This document shows, one piece after another, positions 55,802 to 64,000 of a stretch of DNA of 64,000 bases. The notes beneath the pieces were generated by a model. It was not told the origin of the DNA and searched no databases. It was given only the letters and a program-made list of their open reading frames with translations. The first letter of the stretch is position 1. Each line of letters starts with the position of its first letter. The DNA comes from Macrothele yani. Lineage: Eukaryota; Arthropoda; Arachnida; Araneae; Macrothelidae. Location of the stretch: positions 65,247,594-65,311,593 of the forward strand of contig CM077024.1 in assembly GCA_039090855.1 (NCBI GenBank), given 5' to 3'. A program made the translations under genes and the position numbers.

Positions 55802-57891
55802 TTACTCAGAGAATGACTGAAGGATCTGAAGTCTGGTGAGAGGGGTGTAGAAAAGAAGTGGGAATGTTTTAAGAACTGTGTTGTCACTGCTGCTGAAGAG
55901 GTCTGTGGCACCACAATAGTGGGTAACAATAGAGGTGATGCTTGGTGGAATAGTGAGATTGAAGAGGCAGTAAAGAGAAAGAAGGAAGTCTATTTGTGGA
56001 TGTTGCAAGATAGAGTCTCTGTGGATGAATATCGCTGTAAGAAGTGTGAAGCTGCTAAGCTGGTTCACCACAGTAAGGCAAAAGATAGGAAGGAGAAAGT
56101 GGAAAGGCATGAATGGCTTTTTGGGAAGATAGGAAGTCCTTCTGGAATTATATGAGACTCAGGAAAAATAGGGGAAACAAAGTTGTAAGTTGTGTGAAGA
56201 ATGAGATTGGGGAAATGATATGGGAGCCCAATGAGTTAAGTGACAGATAGGGTGAATACTTCTGTGAGTTATTAGATCAGGAAAGCAAAGATGATTCTGA
56301 GACAGGTGCAGATGATGTCAAAATCAGGGATGAAAGCACAGGAGGGATCTCAAGAGAAGAAGTGTGTAAAGCTATAAAATCTCTTTAGAATGGTAAGGCT
56401 CCAGGAGTTGATGGCATAACTGCAGAAATGTTGAAATATGGTGGTGACTCTATAATTGACTGGTTAACGGAAATTTGCCAGTTGTGCTGGGAGTTAGGAA
56501 TAGTCCCTCGGGATTGGAAGGATACTATCATTGTTCCCCTGTATAAAGGAAAAGGTGATCAGACTGAATGAAAGAACTATTGTGGTATTAGTCTACTGAG
56601 TGTGCCAGGGAAAGTGTTTGGTAAGGTTGTTATTAAAAAAGTATGTGGTCTTACATCATTGAAAGTGTGCAATGTTCAGAATGGTTTTATGCCTGGTAAA
56701 GGTTGCACTAACCAGATTTTTGCATTACGCACGATGATTGAAAAGTATCTGGCTGTTAGGAAGAAAGTTTTTACTGCCTTCATAGATTTAAAGAAAGCTT
56801 ACGACCAAGTGAATAGGACACTCTTGTGGAAGGTATTGAATGAATATGGTGTTACTGGGAATCTACTTAATAGTGTAAAAGCCATGTATGCTGGTAGTAG
56901 AGCTTGTGTACAAGTGAATGTTGTTTTATCAAAATGGTTTTCCATTGGTGCAGGAGTTAGACAAGGTTGTGTAATGTCACCATGGCTGTTTAATATATTT
57001 ATGGATGCATGCATGCGTGATGCCAAAATAGATAATAGTGGTTTATCTCTTGGTGATATCGGTGTGCGCAGATTGCTGTATGCTGATGACACTGTCTTGT
57101 TGGCAGAAAGCAAAAGTGAGTTGCAGAGTATGTCGACTTGGATGCACAAAGTTTGCATGAAATTCAAACTGAGTATAAATAAGGGAAAAACCAAAGTTAT
57201 GGTGTTTGAGAGAGGAATGGGTAGCACTGAATGTAATGTAAGTATAAATGGCACTGTGATTGAACAGGTGAGTGAGTTTGTGTATTTAGGAAGCATGTTT
57301 GACAGAGAGAACAAGTTGGATGGTGAAATCAGTAGGCGAGTGAATTCTTCTTTGAAAGTCATAGCTGCTCTAGGAGGTTTTCACAGGAATGATGGGTTCT
57401 CTAGAGTGTCCCGCATGGCTGTGTATGAAACTGTAATTGTTCGTACTCTGATGTATGGCAGTGAAACCTGGGTAGTGCAGAAGAAACATAGGAGTCGTTT
57501 GTGTGCTGGAGAAATGCGTTACTTACGTGGGGTTGGTGGCAAGACACGATATGATTGTGTGAGAAATGAAGATGTATTGCAGTTGTGTGATGTGAAGCAA
57601 AATGTTGTTAGCAAGATGGAGACCAATATGCTTCGGTGGTTTGGCCATGTTGAAAGAATGAGTGATGAAATGCTTACTAAGAAAATCTTTTCATCTCAAG
57701 TGGCAGGAAGGAAAGGCAGAGGAAGGCCAAGGAAGACATGGGTGGATCAGATTCAGGAGTGTCTGCATGAGAAAAAGATTATGAGTATTAAGTATAACAG
57801 ATCTTGTGTGCGGCGTGTAATGGATATTAGTGAAGCACGAGTTGTATGTCAAGATCGTTGTAAATGGAGAAGTTTGATACGACAACAATAA
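55802..57891 (+). pseudogene. LINE A copy 2 reverse transcriptase
   Basis: Continues LINE A after the nested LINE. The connector region (55919-56600) has stops at 56248, 56386 and 56569. From 56602 it is open for 429 codons: NGFMPGKGCTNQIFALRTMI, FTAFIDLKKAYDQVNRTLLW, GVRQGCVMSPWLFNIFMDAC, the catalytic LLYADDTVLLAESKSE, FVYLGSMFDRENKLDGEISR, and the C-terminal NMLRWFGHVERMSDE and GRPRKTWVDQIQECLHEKK. The 3' region after the stop is about 90 bp, ending in the TATG tail. Confidence 0.9.
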
Positions 57892-58379
57892 GTAAAAATA
57901 TCTGGAAGTTTGTATTTCTTTTTGGAGCTAACCTCTGAATCTCAGAGAACAGCTTAGTGATATGTATGTATGTATGTATGTAAAAATTCAGCAGACATGA
58001 GTTATTTTTAGGTTTTCCCAGGTCCCTTAAAGTACGTAATTTTTTGCCAAAAATGTCATGATAAGTAGTGTAAGCATCAAGTTCGACAGCAGCCTTGCAG
58101 TTATTAATTCAAGCTTAACATTAACAATCCCCCTCTCATACTTTCTAGAAATCTCATGTTGATTTTCAGATGAATATCTTGTGGCCGTGCGCTCTTCTTT
58201 GTTTTTGTTACTTTCTTCACCCCACCCTCTCCCTCATAGCGCAGTTCTCTTTGCAAACTCACTGCTTCATCTCATCACAGTAGCACATATCCTTTTGGGA
58301 GAGAGTGCTGGTGGGTGTTGCGTCTTAATGATGCAACAGTTTCTTGCACTCCTAGTGACGTTGATTCCAGCATACTGGC

Positions 58380-60676
58380 ATTTTCGTTTTGTCGTTCAAC
58401 TACTTAAGATCGCTGAAACAAGAAATAAAGCTGATTGCTCTATCCTCGGGAGTTATAAGAAGATGCATGAAAATGTGTTGCTTACGCACGAAGATGTAAT
58501 GCGCCATTACTACCTTGTGAGGAATACTCTTAGGCAGGAAGGTGCAAATTATGAGCCTGCTGCAGCAGAAATAACAAGTATTGTCGTGGACAAAGTGCTG
58601 AGTATAGGGAGAAAAAAACATCTCTTCCAACATTGCTCCACAAATCAGTTGTAAAGCACATTACAGCATACAACACTGAAATCCAAAAGCTGGAAAAACA
58701 CGCTCCAAGAATGGGTGAAACCTACCGGAAGAAGGTTAAACAATTTCTTGCTGATTTGCAATGTATCTTTGACATATGCTCATGCAAGTGCAAACGATTT
58801 AGAACCTGTAAATGCAGCTCTGTAGAAAAGGTACCCATGAAAGAGCGAGACTTTCTAATGGACCAGAGAACAAACAGAAGAATGATAGTAGGTGGGCTTG
58901 ATGCAAAAACCACCAGTGTACTGAAGAAAAGATCAGTTTGAAAGAGTGATGGGGAAGAGAATGTCCATAGGAAATTACAGAAAACTGCATCACTGAAATC
59001 GGCCCTTCGAGTCGTTGGATGATAATTCAGAAGAAAATACAAATACGAATTCTGCAGCAAAACCAGACGAGCCGGGTCCTAGTCATTTGTTGGCTTCGGA
59101 GAAAGATTATGATTTCACTCCACATTGCTCTTCAAAACCTAGGCGTCAAATAGCACTGTCTGCATTTTCTAGAAAGAGCGATAGGTGAGGCATCAGCGAT
59201 CGAGCAGCAGCTGATCTTGCGTTTACATTGCTTCATGATGTAAGTGAACAAGTTCAGTCGAAAGAATGTAATGCACCTGTTATTGACCAACTTAAAATAC
59301 CACGAGAAAGGAGAAAAACCCGTCAAACAATTCAAGATGAGGTAAACTTGACTAGTCACAAGATTGTAGCTCAATTTTTGGATGGAAGAAGGGATGAACC
59401 TCTTACGAATACACAGATAGATGATGACAAGTGACACAAGTGAAAAGAATGAGAGGAGCATATTACACTTGTTGAAGAACCGGGTTCGGTCTATTTGGGA
59501 CATTTTGCACCAAAGAGCAAGAGTGCAAAAGACATTTCTGACGGTATCTTCAGCTTATTGTACCAGAAGGCCTTTGACTTGTCGGAGTTAGTCTTTATTA
59601 GAAGTGATGGAGAAGTGACTAATACCGGCACAAATGCAGGTATAATTAGACGTCTTGAAGAGATGCTCGATTCTCTTGTGCCCTGGATTATATGTCAACT
59701 TCATTATAATGAACTGTCTTTACACCACCTCACTAAATCACTCGACTGGAAAACATCAGATCCAAGAGGATTTAGTGGATTGGTTGGAAAGCGCCTGAAG
59801 ATGTAAGCAAATCTTCCTATCGTTAATTTCCAGAAAACTGAATTTTCGTTTCACTCCGACATTAACTTCGGAGATCTTAGTTCGGATCAACTTTATTTGT
59901 TGAAATTCGTAAGGTAGTCTCTGCAGGTGATTGCCCGCAAGATCTGGCATATTGAGGTCCTGGAACACTTGCACATTCCCACTGACTGACCCTCACAAAT
60001 CGCATTCTGCATTTGTATTTTGGAACTAGTGTTCCAACACTATAACTTGTCCCATTAGCCACTTTCGTAATGAAAGTGTAAGCACCATCATGGTTCACGA
60101 TCAAATGTAACAGTACCTATAAAGCTGGTTCAAGGAATTTGCAGCTTTTTATATCTCGGTGTCAGTATCTTCCAGATAATTTAAAGGATGTTGTAAAAAG
60201 AGTCGTCCAAGACACCGCGTATTTTGCCCATGCAGAAAACTTGCTCGCTGAAATGTTTGACAACAGAAGGTATGTCCGTGAACTTGCTGTTTGACGTATC
60301 ATGAAGGCCAGGAGATCTTCCGAATAAAGAACTACCCTTAGAAAGTTTTGGATTCCTAAGCTAAATTTCCAGAGCAATGATTACATCGACCTACTCGACT
60401 GGCAAGAGTGTATTGCGACTGAGCCTCCCATATGGAAATGAAAAGACGATGAATTTCTGGAATTACTACAGTCTGATAAATATCCAAGTTCTTTGCCACA
60501 AATTTACAAAAATACCCTGCCATTCTCAGGCAGTACGGAAGATGGCAAAGATTGTAACAGATTCTTCTGCTCATGTGTGTGGCCTTCTTGCAAAAGATGA
60601 ATTCGTCAGAGCAAAAATTTTGGATAGGAAGCTGATGCCAAGTTTTGAAAAACAGTATGATTTCCAAGTGAAATAA
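58380..60676 (+). pseudogene. Element X transposase-like protein, fragmented
   Basis: Plus-strand frames give, in order: DVMRHYYLVRNTLRQEG and VVDKVLSIGRKK (58490-58620); VKHITAYNTEIQKLEKHA and FDICSCKCKRFRTCKCSS (cysteine cluster, 58770-58820), followed by VPMKERDFLMDQRTNRRM. Next come ADLAFTLLHDVSEQ-like and IVAQFLDGRRDEPLTN (59360-59410), EEPGSVYFGHFAPKSKSAKD (59480-59530), FIRSDGEVTNTGTNAGIIRR (59590-59650), WIICQLHYNELSLHHLTKSL and DPRGFSGLVGKRLK (59690-59800). It ends with IPCHSQAVRKMAKIVTDSS and GLLAKDEFVRAKILDRKLMP (60520-60640). The order matches a recurrent arthropod TE protein family, whose RSDGEVTN and HYNEL blocks resemble an RNase H-like core. Many stops. Superfamily not established. 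Confidence 0.65.
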
Positions 60677-61094
60677 CTCACTTCTCAAGTTATACTGCTA
60701 GGTAAGGCTGGTGTCTATCATATTTACATAACTTATCATGCCATTTTCAGAGAAATATGAGTGCCAAACTTTGAGCTCTTTGGGGAAGCCTAAGAAATTA
60801 ACTCACATCTACTGAATTTTTACCTGTGTTTATTCATTCAAAGGAGATATTAAATAACATGGTGACACAGTATTTTTTTATATTTACAAAATGGAGAAAG
60901 CAGGTGTTTTTAAAGCATTTTTCCCTATAACTTTCAAACTTCGAGGTTCTTGGGGAAGCCTAAGATATCAAGTAATGTCATCCATATTTATTTATTTTTG
61001 GGGTGGGGGGGTCATTTAAGTAACATAAGCGCAACTATTGCATATGGTGATGTTTCAAATTTAGGAAAAAAGTGTTTTTCGCTCCACCCTACTG

Positions 61095-61601
61095 TACAGT
61101 CTACATAGCTGATTCATTTTGAAGCCATTTCAAGGCCAAAACATAAAAATATAAATATATCAAATTAAAGATAAAGTTTATGGTAAAATGTTTGTTCCAA
61201 ACATTTTCTTTTCCGATATATAGGTTTTTGGTTAATTCATGATAAAGATTTTTGTTTTTAAAAATTACAATATTTTTACTAATCTATTTTTTTACCAATT
61301 AACAGTTGCACATAGAAAAATAAAAAATAAAAAAAAACCCTAAACATAGGCCACATTTCAAGCTTTCATTAAAAAAGGAATGCTGAAATTGGGCATTTAC
61401 TTCCAGAGATATAGCCATTTTTCAAAAGTCAACATCCACCGTCTTGGATTGGCTGCCATTTTTATTAACTACCACTTTGAGATGGCAATCATAGTTTTTT
61501 TGCAATCCTTATTATATACCCATATAACTGTGTTAAGAAGGAAAATTAGTACCCTCAAATTATACTGATTACTTGAATTTGCCTAGTTGGTCCATAGACC
61601 A
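61095..61601. repeat. Right terminal repeat of element O
   Basis: The reverse complement matches 23211-23388 followed by 36089-about 36280, including GGGTACTAATTTTCC, ATGATTGCCATCTCAAAG and CTATATCTCTGGA. It carries the unoccupied version of the hAT target, which is how the hAT limits were fixed. Confidence 0.85.
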
Positions 61602-64000
61602 ATAGATGTAAGCCAACATCAAATTCTCGTCCCGCCACATGGAGTTAATAACAAATGACTCGCTGTGAAACACTTACGATCTCTTTCACACCCTGACCTG
61701 CTCCTGTGAATGGGGCATCCATTCTGGATTCTTCTTGTTTTGTTCTTCATTTAAATGATATAAAAACTTCTGCATGTTCAGACTTTTGGCAAATGCTGTG
61801 GAAGGTTTAGCATTTTGTACCTGTGTTAAAGAAAACAGTTTCGACTCACAAAATGAAGAGTGACTTACAAAATATTCAAATGGCAAAGGTCACCGAGTGA
61901 AATAAAAGGTATGAAATACATTCACCATCAGATACATTGATTATCTTCTTATATATTACATCTGAAATTGACAAGCTGGGCTATGTAAGATGAGTCTGAA
62001 ATAGGCCTGTTTATTGTGTTAAAGGTTGAAATCAAACTCCGTTTTCACGTCATTGGCTTTAGAGATTAAAGCACATAGGTTTTTTGTTGTTGTTGTTTTC
62101 TTTTCAGTAAAATGCTTACATAATCAGACTTTTCAGCCTCAAGAAACTAGATGATGAGTTTGTGGAATGGTTCGTTGCTACGATGGAAATGAGGAAGTTT
62201 GAAGTATTTGTTTATGTGTTTGGGGATTGAGGCTGCTTTCTTTGTACTTAAATGTGGGAGTGGAAATGCAATTACATTTATAACAGAAGTAGCAGGGAAG
62301 AAGGAAAAAAGGGGCCCAAAAGGGCCTTAGCTTCCCGAAAGTTTTTTTTTTTTTTTTTTTAAGTGCGACTTACATTAGAAAAAGTGCATCAACTTAGGTT
62401 AGAAAATAATGCTTTAATTTGTTTTTCTATTTTTTCATTAACTTTTATTTTGTGTTGATGGATTTCAAAAACTGCCATTTTTTGTTGCCCCCTTCCCCCC
62501 CCCCAATGAAAATTCTATATGTGTTCCTGAGAAGTAGGTAAGTAGTCAGGTCTAAACCTCACATGTGGGAGAAATTAATATGAGAAATGGCACACACCTC
62601 TGTCTGCATTACATTTTGTTTACTACCATGGTAGTTCATCTAAGTGAAGCAGCTTTTTTCTATTTTTTTTAAGCCTTGCGATAAGTGGTGGAGAATGCCT
62701 GACGAAAGTTTAAAAGGAGCCAGAGCCAAGTTGTAATCTGGCAAGTCTGAGCCAGGGCCCTTAAAATTCGGGGCTAGGCACGGCTTTTCAAATAAAGGCC
62801 CCTGCACATTTCTAGTGTCCAATGGAAGGTCTTTTTACCCATTAGGGGGTATTTTCCCCCATTTTTCTGTACTTGTGTGAGTTACAGAAGTACAGCAATG
62901 AAGCAATGGTGAGGATTACTATTAATGTATAACTTTTTGCATTATTTTGATGTTATTTGGAATGAGTTGCACAGGCAATTTGAAGTATATTAACAATAAA
63001 TAGTTTTCCTAACACCTCTTTTCATTGCACCATTTATCTCCAATCGAAGTCATGCAAGACTACCATGTGAGAGGGGGAGCGTCATAATGGTCATCAAACA
63101 AAAATTCTCTGTGGTATGTTTATCTGCAACTTTAAACTGGGTATGGCATTATTTGTGATAAGAAACAAGGTACCGTAAATGGAACTGCCATATTATACTT
63201 GGTGCAACATTATTCTCAGGAAATACAATGTTTGTTTTTTTTTTTCTTATTGATAATATCGTATTTGCGATATGTGAAATGTTTCATGCTGTATATATGT
63301 TTCAGTGAAGGTAAAGTTACCATGTTTGATGCTGATGGTAACATCTCAGTTAATCAAAAAGGTTATTGCTTGTGATGTTAAGATTCTTGGGAGGAATTGC
63401 TCCTTCCCACTTGTACTTAAAAAAAGGTTTGAGTAAAAATTGATGCTACTTATGTGTACCTAAGTTTCAAAGATGAAGAAAGTTGAGTATGGAAGACATA
63501 AACAGAAGTACACACAGTAGGAGGTATCAGATGATTTAAATTGCTTTGGCTCTTAGTTTTGAAATTGTACTGGGACTAAAGCAACACCTTTTAGGTTTAA
63601 GTGGTTTCTATTTCATGACCTTGGCTGTGTAATGTTAAACCGGAAGGGGATGTTTGGAGAGATCTCAGTGGAAGGGATACCTCATTTAATATTTGGATAG
63701 TTAAATAGTATAACTACACTAGTGATCCAAAATTTCTTGGCGTAGAATAGAAATAAAAGTTTCCAAGCTTTCGCACATCAACCAGATATTTTTCTCAAGG
63801 AAGGTAGACACAGCTAACTGCAAACTGAATAATAGAATGGTTCAACAATTCGAACATGGTGACTTGACAATAACAAATAGTTGGAAACGTGTTATTAATA
63901 TTATTATTATTTCTTATTAATTCAGATAGTATTTATGAGTTGATTTTTCATATTATTCAATTTTGGTTACAGTGATCAATGTGTATTATATATATATATA
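61602..64000. other. Unassigned AT-rich flank
   Basis: No TE or gene motif recognised. T-run at 62341-62360, (TTG)n at 62082-62096 and an AT dinucleotide run at the window end (from about 63987). A pyrimidine-rich acceptor-like site at 62106 precedes a short open stretch but lacks other support. Confidence 0.4.

Larger units (their letters stand above)
51643..57980 (+). mobile_element. RTE-group LINE 'A', copy 2, with a nested LINE
   Basis: An exact 14-bp duplication, TAAAAATTCAGCAG, flanks it at 51629-51642 and 57981-57994. It ends with a TATG tetranucleotide tail (57960-57980). It keeps about 95 bp more 5' sequence than copy 1. Without the inserted LINE it is about 3.4 kb. It interrupts the left terminal repeat of element X. 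Confidence 0.96.
43294..61094 (+). mobile_element. DNA transposon 'X' (superfamily unresolved), with nested insertions
   Basis: Inverted ends CAGTAGGGTGGAG(T/C)GAAAAA are bounded by TA on both sides (43292-43293 and 61095-61096). The terminal inverted repeat runs about 400 bp. On the left it is now in three pieces (43294-43502, 51583-51642, 57981-about 58110); on the right it is contiguous (about 60690-61094). Own length is about 3.4 kb with one plus-strand gene (58380-60676). It is inserted upstream of the gene of element O. Confidence 0.85.
23211..61601 (-). mobile_element. Outermost DNA transposon 'O' (possibly Academ-like), split over 38 kb
   Basis: Left sequence 23211-23388 plus 36089-about 36280 aligns with the reverse complement of 61601-about 61230, giving terminal inverted repeats of roughly 370 bp. 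The extreme ends are TAGTCCATGAGCC and (inward) TGGTCTATGGACC, flanked by the 3-bp direct repeat ATA at 23208-23210 and 61602-61604. Own sequence is about 5.9 kb once insertions at 23389-36080, 38310-38978, about 40866-42205 and 43294-61094 are removed. It holds the minus-strand gene at 36584-42840. A 3-bp duplication and an XPG-like nuclease motif would suit the Academ superfamily. That class assignment is inference, and the 3-bp match in AT-rich DNA is weak alone. Confidence 0.7.

Noticed and set aside
62090..62230. Host terminal exon (acceptor-like CAG at 62106, then an open stretch ending in a stop near 62228)
   Set aside because: The frame directly after the acceptor hits a stop at once, the usable frame needs an arbitrary second acceptor, and the short peptide resembles nothing I know.

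Overview
Eukaryotic, AT-rich, non-coding-looking DNA that is almost entirely transposable elements (TEs). I find no confident host gene, no rRNA or true tRNA gene, and no bacterial features. The TE mix is DUF4817-type and classical mariners, Tc1, pogo/Tigger, several hATs, RTE-, CR1/L2- and I/R1-like LINEs, Penelope-like elements (PLEs) and a tRNA-derived SINE. That mix suggests a large invertebrate, probably arthropod, genome; I cannot name the species.

Layout of 1-23.2 kb. This part holds: an internally deleted DUF4817 mariner (about 158-1090); a 2.3-kb tandem array bounded by short inverted repeats (3112-5446); a CR1/L2-like LINE 3' part (6.8-8.66 kb, minus); a 145-bp tandem repeat (9.0-9.3 kb); a hAT remnant carrying a SINE (9.5-10.85 kb); two mariners (10.9-12.18 and 13.42-14.49 kb); PLE scraps; a second SINE (15.0 kb); a pogo/Tigger-like element (15889-21842) containing an RTE LINE, a THAP-domain fragment and a Tc1 element; and a hAT MITE (21859-22261).

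Layout of 23.2-61.6 kb. This is one nested structure. The outermost unit is an old DNA transposon whose matching ends (TSD ATA) now lie 38 kb apart (23211 and 61601). Its own sequence is only about 5.9 kb and includes a decayed minus-strand gene (36.6-42.84 kb). Its left terminal repeat was hit by a hAT (23389-36080). That hAT was hit by an RTE-type LINE ('LINE A' copy 1, 24558-31935), which was hit by a truncated RTE (25828-26974) and by a hAT-like non-autonomous element (27971-30929), itself hit by a Tc1 (28420-29801). The outer element's gene was also hit by a 669-bp inverted-repeat element (38310-38978) and a DUF4817 mariner (about 40866-42205). To its right, a second DNA transposon X (43294-61094) was inserted. 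X was hit by a head-to-head PLE (43503-51570), itself hit by a third DNA transposon M (45040-49840), and by LINE A copy 2 (51643-57980), itself hit by a GC-rich RNase H-containing LINE (about 52849-55801). Most levels are proven by target-site duplications or by comparing an occupied copy with an unoccupied paralogue inside this window.

Layout of 61.6-64 kb. AT-rich sequence with simple repeats and nothing else I can support.

The genes do not work together. Each is a transposase or reverse transcriptase relic, nearly all broken by stops, frameshifts or insertions. The value of the window is its readable order of insertion, plus three poorly classified DNA-transposon families (outer element, X and M).
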